Origin: Strongylocentrotus purpuratus
Taxonomy: Eukaryota; Echinodermata; Echinoidea; Camarodonta; Strongylocentrotidae
DNA: 64,000 nucleotides
Direction: 5' to 3'
NCBI RefSeq assembly: GCF_000002235.5
Contig: NW_022145611.1
Span: 14,664,882 to 14,728,881, forward strand
Shown here: positions 24,848 to 38,388 of the stretch, piece after piece
How positions within the stretch are numbered: position 1 is the stretch's first letter
Layout: the number at the start of each line of letters is the position of its first letter
Translations under genes and position numbers: made by a program
The notes under the pieces: generated by a model
What the model was told of the DNA's origin: nothing
Database searches by the model: none
Seen by the model: only the letters and a program-made list of their open reading frames with translations

Positions 24848-25808
24848 ATTGCACAAATATTAAAAGCAGATACAGGTAGAGAACCTCTTAAATGTGGACA
24901 GGCGTTTCTGCTCTTGTGACGTCGCTCTGGCAAATTGCCCGCTTCGAAGGGCATAAACAAGGAATCTGGCTAGGAGGAAGAGAAATGGGGCTCCGTAATC
25001 ATCATCGCTTGTGATTTAAAGTGCTGGCTGGTAGAGATTGGATTGTTTAAATGGAAGATATGTGTGTGCTTGTCTGAAATGTCTAATTAATTAGTAACAT
25101 AAGTGAGATTATATACATTGTATATTAAAAGTAAGACTCTCAGTGAAGAAAAAGAAAAGCATGGAAGCGGTGAGCGATTTAGCTCTGGAAAGCTCCATAG
25201 AGTTCAAGTAAATTGAAAAGGAGCTCTGGTAAAAAGAGAACAATTAAATACTTAGATATTGCTGTGAGAATATCATAGATATACAACACCAAGTCCTAAA
25301 AGATCTCCTGCAAACAGAAAAGTTTTTTTTTTTTACACTGAAGGCACTGCTATACCAGGAAGATTTTAGTGCAAAATATGAAGGGCACTATCATTAAATA
25401 ATGTAAGAGGTACAGTACCTACATGTCCAAAGATGCAATGCTATATATACGGGCTTAACGACTATAGGGCTGCCACTCCACGGCAAATGACCCTCGTACA
25501 TAACCATGACCTTCAAGATTTAAACAAGACAGTATGAATCCTTTGAATTTGAGAGAGTTTATTGATATGACCAACAAGCATTAAAACAAAATTATCTAGC
25601 CTTGGCACACAACTGCAGTACCATCTTCTTTTGATAATTAAACATGAATCTTGTTCTTAGATATTTCCTTCATGCACTGCTTAGAAATAGAACTATGTAA
25701 TTTCCAAACAACAGATTGGAGCTGAGATAAATGTAGACCCACTATAACTCGTAATTTTTCTTCATTTGAAATAATCATGAAGTCTCAACTATTTCACCCT
25801 CAGCTTAC

Positions 25809-25847
25809 CTGTACATCTGTGGCATGTGTGAGCTTGTCCCCTTCCAT
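25809..25847 (-). CDS. Gene 1 alternative first exon, 13 codons
   Basis: ATG at 25847 reads MEGDKLTHATDVQ and ends at donor CAG|GTAAGC. It is far too short for ORF calling but has the same phase-0 end as the other two first exons and joins the exon at 14407 in frame. It lacks a myristoylation site, so the isoform would be soluble. The upstream CCAAT box and a perfect CRE support a separate promoter. Chance occurrence of a short ATG-to-donor stretch cannot be excluded. Confidence 0.5.
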
Positions 25848-26290
25848 TGGAAATGAAGAAAAAAAGACAGGTAATTCTTTAATAATATGAATGACTTAGA
25901 TGACCGAGATGACTGTCTCACGAGAACGAAGGGACTCCTTTGCGTAGTGGCCGTTGAAATAAGATTTGAATGATTTCACAAATACTTCCTCAATCCCCAC
26001 AACTTCTTCCCTTTTTCCCCTCTCATTGATGGTGGCTCCTTCGGGGCTTTTCTGATTGGTCGAGCTCTCGCTCCGAGCAAAAAAAATAGAGCAAACTTTT
26101 CTTTCTTCAAGAAAACACTGGCTGGTTACCTAATTGACATTTGCCTATAGTACAAGGGAATCGGGTAAGGCACATGCTGTTCTCTAATAACACAGGAATC
26201 CAAACAGAATTCACACAGCATTGAATTCCTACAATTCTTCCTGGTTAGTTTCATTTAGTTCTAATGAAAATGATGCTGACGTCACGCTGC
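25848..26290 (-). promoter_or_regulatory. Putative promoter with CCAAT box and CRE
   Basis: The minus strand has CCAAT at 26059-26055, about 210 bp upstream of the ATG. The palindromic CRE TGACGTCA lies at 26277-26284 within CpG-rich sequence. These are typical CREB and NF-Y sites; use here is inferred. Confidence 0.35.
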
Positions 26291-28228
26291 GGCCAACAAG
26301 CCGCCTGTGTTTTTCTTTCTCAGCTCATCTTATTTAGCTTGTAACAAACACTTTCTACAGGAAGAGAGAGGACAATTTTCTGAACATTTTAGTTTATATA
26401 CCTGTACTCAAGTCCTAAAACTTGACCAAAACTGGGCTGGGTGGAAGAGGAGCATGATATTTGTTTTTGAATGCTTGGGAAATGATTTATGATATTCGTG
26501 ACACTTTTACAGCTAGATATTTTGATACCTGCACAGCTGACAAAGCACATGACAGAACTTGATAGGTTTCCAGTTGGAGAGAATCAGAATAATTTGAAGA
26601 GCTCCCACCATATGCTTCATATGAACCAGTATAATATATTCATCCAAAGCAAGGTACTTGTCTTTCATTCAATGTGGTTGTGGTATTAAAGAGAGACTAG
26701 AAATTGGATGCGTAACCATTCATTACATTTGCAATTGTACTGCGATAATAATTATAATTCTGTAAGCTTACATCGTGTACACAAATCAGATTTTACCTAA
26801 TCTAATAACTACTAGCAGGACCCGTGGAAAATCCACGGGATTCTAGGGGAGGGGGCCAAATAGATAGATAGAGGCCTATGTGCTATCCAAAAAAAAAATA
26901 GATTATCTTTATATAGAGAATTTTTATAATATATGCTGTTTGACCATAAATGGTGCATCGTAAAACAAACTATGTCAGATAGGATCTCGATAATTACGAT
27001 TTATTTGCATTATTAATGTTGTGATTTCAATGTAGTTTTATGAAAAGACTACATATGCAGAGGCTTGGATTATGATTATGTTGGCATTGTTCACAAAATG
27101 TGTACAATTATTTTCAAAGTAAAGATTTTACGCCAAAAATCGGACGGTTTGTGCACAAATTGACTCGACTGTGTGTGGGACCGTGAGCGTAGAATCCAGT
27201 GAAAGATTTTTTTTTCGGGGACTCGATCTATATCAAATTTTGGGAAAATTTGGGGGGGCTACTTTTTTATCTTTCGGGGGCTCATTTTTCTTGGGCTCAT
27301 TTTTCATTAATTCATTTAAAGATGCAGTTTGTTTAGTTTAGTAGCGTAGTGTTACGTAAAAAAAGGCGTACTTTCTGCGTCAATTTTCTATGCCGAAAGT
27401 ACACGAATTTTGTTAAACATATTAAATTGTTTGCGTCCATCTTGCGTACTTTTTTGCGTTCAGGGTATGGTAACGTAGGCCAGCGTACTCTCAGCTCAGC
27501 GTAGTTGGTACGCAACTCTACTATGGACCCTACGCCAATTAGTGATCGACCTGCCAGTGTCACAAATAAGGTATTAAAAATATGCTCATCTGACCGTAAT
27601 TAAATGCCCAAAACCCCCGAGCTTTCGGGGGTTCAGCCCTTTGTACCCGTGGACACCACGCCTGCACTCAAATCGCTTTAAGTTACCTGACCCCCCCCCC
27701 CCCCCATACTTTAAAAATTGATTTGATGCAAGAACTGTATCATACTAAAAGTATTATCATGTTTTTAAACGACCATGTCTGATTTTCTTGTGAAAACTTT
27801 ACTTTGCTTGTGAAAACTTTACTTTGAAAAATGATTATCGAAATTCAGTATACAACTATACATGGCCAGAATAATCACAATCTAAGCCCAGGTTTCATAC
27901 ATCTATTCACGAAACTATATTGAAATCGGGGCAATAATAGCAATTTCAAAGTGTTGTTTAGACTCTCCTCACACCACGGACAGGCCTGGCTACTCCGGTC
28001 ACCGCTACTCCATGCTCACACACTCAGCTCCGACAGCAGCGCTCAGCTGCGGTGGCAATACACTGTGGAAACTTTACTTTGAAAAATGATTATCGAAATT
28101 CAGCATACATCTATACATGGACAGAATAATCACAATCTAAGCTCAGGTTTCATACCTCTATAGTCACATAACTATATTGAAATAGGGGCAATAAGAGCAA
28201 TTTCAAAATGTTGTCGAGTCTACTCTAT

Positions 28229-28259
28229 AGCTCAGCTCAGCTCAGCTCAGCTCAGCTCA
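28229..28259. repeat. AGCTC pentamer microsatellite
   Basis: Six copies of AGCTC lie in tandem within the unclassified element. Confidence 0.8.
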
Positions 28260-28859
28260 CCTCACACACAGTCACAGTTCCGACAGTGCTCGGCAGCAGT
28301 GGCGCACTGCATTGCCCTGCCCGTGTCTCACGGCAGCTAGCTTGCAACTGAACTGTCAGTTACGATACAATGAATTTCTTGTGAAAACTTTACTTTGAAG
28401 AATGATTTTCAAAATTCAGTAAACATGGACAGATTAATACCAAAGTAACCCTGCTTGCATACCTCTATTCACGTAAACTATATACAAATCACGGCAATCA
28501 TCATAGAATCAGAGTCGAACCGACTGAGCTGTGCGTGTGACGGTGAGCGTAGAATCATCGCAAACATTATACACGTACGTTCGTACACACAGCAGGTCCG
28601 CCTGGCCTACAAAGCATATCCTATAGAAAGACGCATAGCACGGGTAAGCTCAACCCGTTGAGGATACATATTGGCTACATCCCCTCACCCGGGTGAGTCG
28701 TCTGTTAATGTGTATTTCTCTTACATGCTACAAAGCGAACCCTATAGCAAGAGGTCTTACTCGGGATACGCCGCAGCTTTTTCAATGAGACTTGCTACAC
28801 CCGTTGACGCGAGTGGATTCTCGTCCATCGTGTGTCTCTTCGTCTCTCTTTGATAATTA

Positions 28860-29120
28860 GACAGAGGGCGGGTGCACGCCTTGCCGACTCGCTCTCGCGG
28901 GTTCGTCGCCTCCTCGCAATCCACGACGCCCGCCGTGCTCTCGTCCGCCCGTCCTCCCCGGCACCCCGAAACCGCGTTTAACGGCATGGACGTCGATCGC
29001 GGGGTCGACGTGGCACGCGGGTTACGGGAGACAGACCTCGTGGAATTGTGCCGCCCTCCCCGCGCCACGGCGGAGGCGGGCGGGGTCGGGGAAAGACGTT
29101 TTTGAGGAACCATTTTGGCC
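28860..29120. other. Isolated CpG-rich block
   Basis: About 260 bp with GC content far above the flanks and very frequent CpG, including CTCTCGCGGGTTCGTCGCC and GGACGTCGATCGCGGGGTCG. Long ORFs are open on both strands (minus 118 codons starting MVPQKRLSPTPPASAVARGG), which is expected from base composition alone. No domain recognised. Confidence 0.6.
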
Positions 29121-32100
29121 CGTGTTGGACCCCCCGCGGCGATTTTGCGTATTAGTAATATAGATATTCATTATAAGCCTTATAGATGTAGTATACATGT
29201 AGTATTCAAGATAGCAAATTCTTATCTAGCTACATGTAGATTAAAGTAGGTGTTGATACTGATTTTATCAGCACATTCAGACTGAGACAGGGTCGTGGCT
29301 ATGACCTTGATGTCTGGAAATAATGAGCACATGAAATAAGCACACTACACACAGCATAGCCTAGCCTATAAAGTGAGGCAAGTTGACAAACGATGATTCA
29401 ATGTCAACATGCCACATTAAATGTATATGCACATGTGCATGGTAAATAAACTAGTTTTTTTTACAGCCATCCTTGATCAATAAAAATTTTATTGTTACCG
29501 TTTTTATTGTTTTCTTGAAAATTAAATTATATTTTGAAAAGACAAAAATATTTTGATATGTTTTCTTTGACATTTTAAGAATACTTTAAAGGCAATAAAA
29601 AATTAAATGGTATTTTGTTTGTATTTTATTTTTATGTCCAGGAATTTCCCTGTAGTTTGTATAAACAACAGCCACACATGCTTTAACCCCCCTCCAGATT
29701 TCAAAATGGCGTCGAATGCCAGACTGGACTGACACATCTTAGTTTTGTGCAGGACGGAGCATTCAAACTGAAAACCGTCTAGCATCAGTCTGGCCTTGGT
29801 CTGGCCTCAGACCCGCATCTGGTGCCAGACAGACCTGCCCTCAGTATAAATGCGTATGGCTAGTCACTGGTAGAAAAGGTCAGATAAGTTATGCAATAAT
29901 TCATAGCATACAGATAATAAACATCAGGGGAAGTATTCCCATCATCAACAGACCACATACCTATTAGATATATTAAAAACAAAGGCATTTTTGTTTTTCT
30001 TCTATATTAAGTTCAGTTCAATTCTTTGGACAGGTCAGTTACATGTATTCTGCATTTGTGAAAACAAAATGTACAGAGCGTTCCAGAAAAAAAGAAACCC
30101 GAAACCCCACAATTATCGTGGGAAAAGTATGAGCTGTATAAAGAAAGAAAAAAAACTTCATGAAGTAAAAGTAATATGCTTTCAATAAATATTTTGATTG
30201 CATTAATCCATACACACTTCACTGAGCAACCCTGTTTTGAAAATGGTATGCCAATATTCATGTTTGCCAATATTCATGTTTGCCAGATTTTTGCTAGTTA
30301 CAAAAAACAGATAAAACATTTTCAGGGGAACATTTAGATACAGAGTCCAATATCTAATATTTGCTGGTTTTATGATTGCATTTTTAAATAATCTTTAAAA
30401 ATATTACTGTATGAAAAGTAAAACTGATTTTTCTGCTAAACTGAAAGAATTCCTTGAACTTGTTGAAGTCCTCATAAATCAGAGTAAAAGATAAGCATAT
30501 CAAGAGAAATTGAATTAGATAGCATCAGCATCATGTACCCCCCCCCCCCCATCCCTTTCCTGACTGCTTTCAACTCAAGCATCCATGCGTATGAGAGTTG
30601 GCCTCCGCGTTTATCTTGAATCTTTGATTTAACTCCATACTGAAGTTTTCAATTACATATATATATATTTTTTTTTTGGGGGGGGGTGTATTTCAATTGT
30701 CACATTTTATGTAAATCAATTATATTACCGGTATATACTACTTTTATTGTTATTTGAATATTTGTATTTGATTTTTTAATAAATGCAGAAACATCTGTTT
30801 AAAAAAAAATTAAGTATGAACATGATGAGTTGTCTTTGTATGGTATCAGGACTACCGGTAGTCTATCATAGGTTTTGGAGAGATTTTAAAGGGGAAATGA
30901 AGTGAGATATTGCTACAGAGTCATCATATTTTTAATGTCCACATCAAATTTGTACCTTCGCTTGGACAACCATAAACTACGATATGGTACAGATCTTTTC
31001 CATTCGCTGACTCCACCCATTCATGACGTCCAGCAATAATTAATGAAAACAATCTGCACGGTAGATTATAATTCAATTTAACATGCCAATCAATACTAAT
31101 TTGGAAGTTTCATTAGGTCTTCCTGATGATTTCCCAATGGTTTAAAGTAAATGTTGAAAAGTCATTTGGGTTGGCAATTGAAGCTAGAAGCTAAAGAAGT
31201 CCGACTTAAGATTTTAAGAGTCATTTTAAGCCAAGTCTTTGATTGAACTTATTCAACATTGCATAACGAGCTCAAAATGACAAACTCTCATTGTATTCAA
31301 GAGACCAACTGACGCGTGCGTTGGTCAATACGGCATTCATGGTATCGCCATTTTAAGCCTAGATCCCAATTGCTTCTCTTTATAGTTTTATTTAGGTTCA
31401 ACAAAACATTGTCACATCACTACAATTTTGCAGCAAATTAGCACTTCTCCCTATTCCATATTTGGGCAAATATTGTATCCCTTATCTACTGATGACTGAT
31501 AGATGCAAAAGATAGAAACAGTAGCAAAGGGGGGGGGGGAGAAGAAATCTAGCAAGTTTGACAGCTTTTAACTATCAAATAAAATCTGAAGAAGAAAAAA
31601 GCCCTAAATGTATCACATCAGCTCCATCGAATATTTAAGTATGATGTAGGAGAAAACTACCGGTAAATCATATGGTTGACAATATTTTGGCATGCTGATT
31701 TATACCATCATATTACACGCAATGAACCTGCAGACCACAACATATGAATAGTCTACATGGCTCATTACCTGCTGATAATACATGGCGCTAACAGTCCATT
31801 CTGTTCTTAACTTCTAACCCCCATTCAGACTACAAACATTATTGTACTGCTACATGTTTGTACAGATGTGTATGGCTCCAGTCATGGGTACCCCAAGGCA
31901 TCATACAGTAATTGCAATACAGAAAAAACAAAACAAAATTATTTCTAAAAAATCTGCTGGTGATTGAATGTACAGTACATGGATCAGGTATAATAAAACA
32001 ATGACTAAATCTTGAAAAAAATCATACTGGAAACTTGAATTTTGAGCACTTCTGCAATATTTCATAAAGAATCAGGGTCCCATCCTCATGTTAACGTTGT

Positions 32101-34350
32101 TCGGTACAAAATTTGTATAACTGGGTGGGACTTGTAATCATACACTGAGGATAGGCCAGCTGTCATCATTATGTCAACTAACCTCTTCAAAAACGTGTAT
32201 CTTTTTATACATTATTTCTTTATACAACGCAGCATGTACACTTTGTACGCTTCTTAGGCTATACAGCGATTCTTTCTACGTTTCTTTCTCCAGTTTTTAT
32301 ATAATTTCCTCTGGTCTGAACGAACCATTTCTCAGTCCATTTTGGCCTCAATCACCAAGGCTATTAGAGGGTGGAAATCTCTATTGATCCTTGAAGTCTG
32401 GGCAGTAATACTAATAGGATTTACAGATTTATTCACACCTCTTTATCCATATGGTATGTAACAGTCAAATTAAGCAGCCATGATAAACAGTCTACTCTGT
32501 AACATAATGACTGTCAGTGCTTGTGTCATCAATCGCAATTACACGTTTTTTCACCCTCTCTCTTTCCATATTCCCTACAGTGTATTTCACTTTCAACAAT
32601 GCATTTTGCAATTAATAACTTGCATTCTGTTGTCCATATTTCATATTCTCAGAATTTAAAATTCAACCAAAATACATGGATATTCACAATGTCTATGAGT
32701 ACAGGTAGGCCATTTCAAAACAAAAATTCATGCTCAGTTGAGTTGATTCTTATTTCCTAACAGTAAGGTTTTATCAGATTTTGTGTCAGAATATATAGAG
32801 AAGAAAAAAATGATCAGAAATAGCATGCTATTTTACTTTTGACTTTTCTACCTGATGTATGTTCATGAATCTCCTAGCCAAGAGATTTTACAACCATTCA
32901 AAACCACGCACATAGACAAAACAAAACTTGAACTCTGACTGTCTAACATCACGAAAGCTGGTGTTTATTTACAGTTACTGATTCATGATACGATGTTGAT
33001 AACTGCTCATAAAAATGTGAATAACTAAAGGGTTTCTGGTATGAAAAATATACAAACAATTTTGGACTTTGTTGTTTGCGATACATGTAGCCAAAACAAA
33101 TTACAACATGATTATCAGTATCACATATGAACTTATGAAGTTGTTCTTTATGCTGTATTTTAGTCGATAGCAAACCCCACATATAGTGTACAAATATCAA
33201 AATATACTTTTATTTTTGCTAAATGCATGTATACCAATATTTAACACAAGAATAATAAAAGAATAAATGGAGAAAAAAATACATAAAGAGAAGAGAGCAA
33301 TCTAGCATAAAAAATATGAACACACGAAAAAGAAGGAAATAAAAACCCACCACAGGTATCAGCTAGAAAACCATCATTACTAAGAAAGAAAAAAATCATT
33401 ACTACAGAAGAAAAAAATAATACTATAAAACATGCATATAGACTGACTTTTCAAAATTAATTAAAGGACTCCTTTTTTTTCTTCCCCATTTGCATTATTT
33501 AAGAAATCACACCTTTTCACTTTATCATTATATTTGCTTGAACATGTATTAATTATTTTCATTTAAAACAATCCTTGCAAACATTTCAATGAGACAATAA
33601 CTACATCAATGGAAAGGACTTTGCTAATAACCCAAGTCTCTCTCCTGTCAACGCAAACACATTCTAACTGACCATTATATAATATATGAATGCACTGTGA
33701 TATTTAGCTTCTCAAAAACCAAAGGTACGTGTATAATATGGGATACATTGTAGGATTAATATCACTTTAATTGCACGACTAGTTTGTGGCTCATTAAGTT
33801 CCCTATTGTTGACCCTAAATAGAGTATGGCTTTAATATTTGAGATCATATGACACATTAAAGATGCTGGTATCATTTTCCTTACTCTTAGAAGGAAAAAA
33901 TATTGAGGATATGGGGACAGTGCAGGTAAAAGAAAGTCCAGTATATGAAGTGACAAAGTTTTGCAAATACTGTTATTCCCTTTTAATATCATCTTTCATG
34001 GAATTAATAAATCTTGAATCTTGAATCTGTTGAGAGCTGAGCCAGAGATGATTTGGTTCAATTCCTGATGGAAATTAATGTTGTATGAAAATGAGTCCTC
34101 TCCTACAGGTTAAACATTCATTCATTTGTCACTTCATTTTTAAGATGATAAGTCCTATTATTGAACATATATGTATTTATATAATAGTTAGAGTGAGTAC
34201 TACTAGAGTAGATTTAGTCACCCTTTTTTTAAGGAGCACTCTTCAGGACTGAAAAATGACCATGCATGTGTATGAAATTTTGTAAATTAGCTCAATAAAC
34301 ACAATAAAAAGTGAACCATTATATCATCAAAAAATAAAATTCTCATCTGG

Positions 34351-34458
34351 TGCCAAACCTCGCTTTAACATTGAGATTTTCATGAATACCTAAATTATCA
34401 TACATGCCAAACCTCGCTTTAACATTGAGACTTTCAAGAATACCTAAATTATCATACA
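34351..34458. repeat. 54-bp tandem duplication
   Basis: Two head-to-tail copies beginning CCAAACCTCGCTTTAACATT, differing at about two positions. A recent local duplication. Confidence 0.8.
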
Positions 34459-35880
34459 TGCGTAAACTTCAACAGTCCTTATCTATTTATTACACAATCA
34501 CTGAATGTATGTATCAGGTTCCCTCTCTCTTCCTTTTCTCCCTTTTTCTTTTTTTTCCAGACCTTCTTCTTTCCTGTCCTATCATGTGCATGTATGTAGC
34601 TTCCTGTATTTGTATGGTACAAGGTGCAATGTCTTTGATTATTATGTTTGATATACATTGTGTACTTTACTTGATAAATGAGACATAAAAGAGTATGAAC
34701 TTAAATGTATGTGTTCATGCCCATGCAGGCTACAGACATACATCAGCATATAACAGCATGTATTGATTATTCTCCCCTCCTTTATTTTTCTCCATCTATT
34801 AAAATGGAACATACAGTATTACAGTAATCCAATTAATGAAGCCCACACACACCATTTTATCCCTGGAGCAGCTTGCCTATGTTATCTTTTAATCGCTTCA
34901 TATGATCTAAATTGAAAAACATAAACCACAGCATTTCCTGTTCATATAATTTTTTTTAAATTATTGAAAAGAACCTTGGGATATTAATGTAAACCGACAA
35001 TTTCTTGATAATTAATATTTAAACCATAAATATAGCTCATGTACCCACACATATTAGGGAGTGTTAAGCCAAAGGTTTAACAAGGCCTCTAAATATATTA
35101 CATTTACTTCTTTTATTTTTGTATAAGGTGTACATTTCTCTCTGAAAGTTTGTCAACCTTGTGCATATTACAGATATTCAAAAAGTGTAATTTTAGACCG
35201 CTCAATAAGAAAATCAATCAATCTCAAAATTTTGAACATCCTTACACGCAATACAGCCAAGATGCAGTACATTAACTGTAAAAAATGCATTTTTGCATAT
35301 ATTTTAAAGGTTCTTTACTCCCAAGAGTGGAATGAATGTTTTCACTGTATAACTTTGATTTCAGTAAAAATGAAGCAAAAAAATGATAATACAACGCCCT
35401 CATTTTTCCTCAATTGTTGCATCATAATCGTATGTTCACTATGTTGGCCTACATGTTCAGCTGTCAAAAACTCATGCTTGACCTCAAATATCAATTTTCA
35501 TTTCTTCATCTCATACCTGTTAGCTATATGTCTGACCCTATGTGGTTCAATGATTTTCAATTTGGTTATTCTACAATAGTACATGTAAGTTGGGTTATAT
35601 CACATTCTCTCTGTCTTAATCTTTCATTTTTCTTTTTAAAGGCCTTACATTTGACTATCTTGCCAGTGATCTGCTTCGCAAACACATGAATAAGAAGTAT
35701 AGTCTCAATTAAATGTTATCAGGAGTCTTGCATCATGAGCATACAGCTTTGAAACCACAAGGAGGCAAAGTACAAAATGGACTAAAATCCACATAAAGAG
35801 ATATTCTTACTTTACTATTCCATATTGGCAATGTCCATCCCTGTGCGAACGTGGCGCATAATTTGTTTTACATTGTTTAA

Positions 35881-36247
35881 AGGTAAAGACCAGTATAGGA
35901 AACGCCCCAATTTCAAAAAATGAAATGGAAGCTCTCATTTCCAAATCATGTGAAAGAATATGTTTTGACTAATACATGATGATACAAAATTTGCCAGGAA
36001 ACCGCCTACTAATTCATATATTTGGTAAATTTGTTCCTCTCATGGTCTGTGAGAGATATAGGGTAGTCCCATATACATCTTTCTGTGTATAGTGCTTGTA
36101 ACTTTACGAAGAATGGGCCAAATTTCTTATCATTTTGATGATTCCAGAACCTTGCAGATGCTAGATGCTAGATGATCAACCTTTTCTGATCGATTCCACA
36201 ACGTTTCTTTCACAATGCAATCGCATGACCATAACTGGTCTTTACCT
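35881..36247 (+). mobile_element. 367-bp TTAA-flanked MITE, copy 1
   Basis: Ends AGGTAAAGACCAGT and its complement ACTGGTCTTTACCT, each bordered by TTAA (35877-35880, 36248-36251). Interior landmark: AGATGCTAGATGCTAGATGA. No ORF. Near-identical copies lie at 44550 (same orientation) and 50954 (inverted). The TTAA target points to piggyBac or Kolobok. Confidence 0.8.
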
Positions 36248-37782
36248 TTAAACTAAATGATGGAAATAATATGTTATACTTTGCAAGTTTGTATTGTAGT
36301 TTTAAGAAAAAATCTATATCAGTTTAATAGGTAGTGTAATGGACTTATATACACAGACAAAACTCATCAGCTCAATGTTTTTCTTTGTCTGCTCACTGCA
36401 GAGGGCCAGAGGGCAACACACTTCAACATATACACATACACAAAATGTAGCTCATAAGTACATTTGATAGTATATTCAGTTTTATCAATTCATTGATAGA
36501 CTGGTCTATACGTAGTGTATATATTTGTCTTTCTTCCATAGTTCAGTATCTCTTTGATTGTACCAAGTGCCAGGTTTTTAGCCAAACAATGTACAGCAAA
36601 TCATTTACTGAGAAAGCCATTCAAGCTCTCGACAAACCCTATGTATAATCATCTATCTGGTCAAGGACGGGTCATTGTTATGTAATACTGTATACTACAC
36701 CCACCCACACACACACAATTCCTAGTATGTACTGTATGATGCAGATTAATCTCATGAGGCCCCTGTTAAAGGGATTGGGTAACTTTATCTCAGATTCTGA
36801 AACACAATCCTGGATGTAGCTCATGCTGCAATGATAATTATAAACCTTTGGGTCCGTCAGGAACATCATGACTTTTACAAGCCGGTCATCTATCTGATTA
36901 TCAAGATAATTATGATTGGAAATAAAAATCAAATTTTGCGTTTTCGTAACGGTTTTCATAACACTACAGTCCATTGGGGAAAACAAGTATGGTAAAACCG
37001 GTCACTCAAAGATATTTACTTTTTTGAGGCACTTCTCGATCATTTTGACGCGCAATTTTTTAGGGCTTCAATATTACACCATATCACAGACACTGATAAC
37101 ACGTAGGGCCGTGCATCTCAGATTAAGCATTGTTAAACGATGCCTTTAATAGTTTAATTGCTTGGACTCTGTATTGACTTACCCATTCAGACATACACGT
37201 TGTACATGTAGTGAAGATTAGTACAAACATAGCAGGCAGACTATTGATTGATAACATGCATGGACAGAGAACATACTGGTACACACCAATCGGGGATGAT
37301 GAAGTAAGATGTTTGAGTTTTAGCTTATCTTTACCACTAAATATCTTCTTGCATTGTTTCTACCCAAGGACAAAATTGGAACAATGTTGTCCTTCTAATT
37401 CTATAGGTCATTAGGTCCCACCTGTACACTAGCTACAGTGCTGTTGTGTGCCTTATCAAGATTCACTCGATTAAAAATAACCAGAGTTCAGTCATCAAGA
37501 AAAGACAACGTCTGGGCATTATGTTGCTTCATCTTTCTCCTTTAGTTGCCATGGAAACAGAGAAAGGCTAGAAGTACAATGAGTGGGCAACTTCATTCTT
37601 CATCTAACCACGGAAGCTAGGGTCAATGATGTAACAGTCACACATTATAATAGCAGGCGCACATGATGACTAAGATGCGTTCCTACAAACTTATCAATTC
37701 ATCTTTCTCCTTTAGTTGCCATGGAAACAGAGAAAGGTCAAAAGTCCAATGAGTGGGCATCTTCATCTAACGATGTAAGCTA

Positions 37783-38388
37783 TAGGGCTGTGCACAACAG
37801 TGTAATGAGGTACCCGAGTACACTCCCAGGCTCACAGGCGAATACTCGAGTATTCGGACGCCATGTTTTTTTATAATTTTTTTGAATTTTTTTGAATTTT
37901 TTTGAATTTTTTTGAATTTTTTTGAATTTTTTTGAATTTTTGGATTTTTGGATTTTTTTCATTTTTTTTCTTTTTTTGCCACTACCGTACCACTCGGCAG
38001 TTTCTCAGGTCCCTCGCGCAGCTCGCTGAAAACGCATGCAACTTTACTTTGAGTTGCAGTTGAAGGCGCCGATTTAATAAGAATAATAACAGTAAACAAT
38101 GCTGTTTTAAAAACCAAAGATGGCAGAATAATCCATTTTCCTCCAAGTCCAAACAGAAATCTGGACATTTGGTCCCAGTTTCTGAAAGGTGAGTTTGACA
38201 GTGCTTGAGTTTGGAAACATTTTTACCGACGGTACCATGCCAGCGGATGCTGCTCTCCCTGGCACGGGTAAGCGTGGGCCTGGACATTTTTTTTTTTTTG
38301 CGGCCGAATATTCGGGTACAAGAAATCGTACCCGAGTAGTTGTCAACCGTGCGGGTACTCGAGCATTCGACTACCCGTCGCAGCCTTA
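37783..38388. mobile_element. hAT-type non-autonomous element (606 bp) with 8-bp target duplication
   Basis: The left end TAGGGCTGTGCAC faces a right end that reads TAAGGCTGCGACGGG on the minus strand. The 8-bp duplication GTAAGCTA flanks it at 37775-37782 and 38389-38396. An 8-bp duplication and TAGGGCTG-like ends are typical of hAT elements. Subterminal GTACCCGAGTA and CGAATACTCGAGTATTCG motifs recur inverted inside both ends. The interior has a T7GAA decamer array and a minus-strand 146-codon ORF with no domain I recognise. Confidence 0.75.
37868..37950. repeat. Decamer T-rich repeat
   Basis: About seven copies of TTTTTTTGAA inside the hAT-type element; the last copies change to TTTTTGGA. 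Confidence 0.8.

Larger units (their letters stand above)
26805..29160. mobile_element. Unclassified 2.3-kb repeat element with imperfect inverted ends
   Basis: The left end CTAGCAGGACCCGTGGAAAA continues into the hairpin partner TCCACGGG. The right end, read on the minus strand, runs from CTATATTACTAATACGC to AAAATCGCCGCGGGG. Both share a CTA-rich tip, AAAATC and a CGGG run. Inside are repeated blocks of roughly 150-280 bp (AAAACTTTACTTTGAAAAATG at about 27793, 28070 and partly 28385), a repeated GTGAGCGTAGAATC motif (27184, 28541), an AGCTC microsatellite and a CpG-rich block. The layout recalls Helentron-type non-autonomous elements, but no Rep/helicase is present and the class is a guess. 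Confidence 0.4.

Noticed and set aside
28757-29113. 118-codon minus-strand ORF in the GC-rich block
   Set aside because: High GC keeps several frames open at once; no domain, splice or start support.
33960-34028. Possible LINE tail ending TTGAATCTTGAATC
   Set aside because: Only a short AT-rich end resembles LINE tails; no coding remnant upstream.
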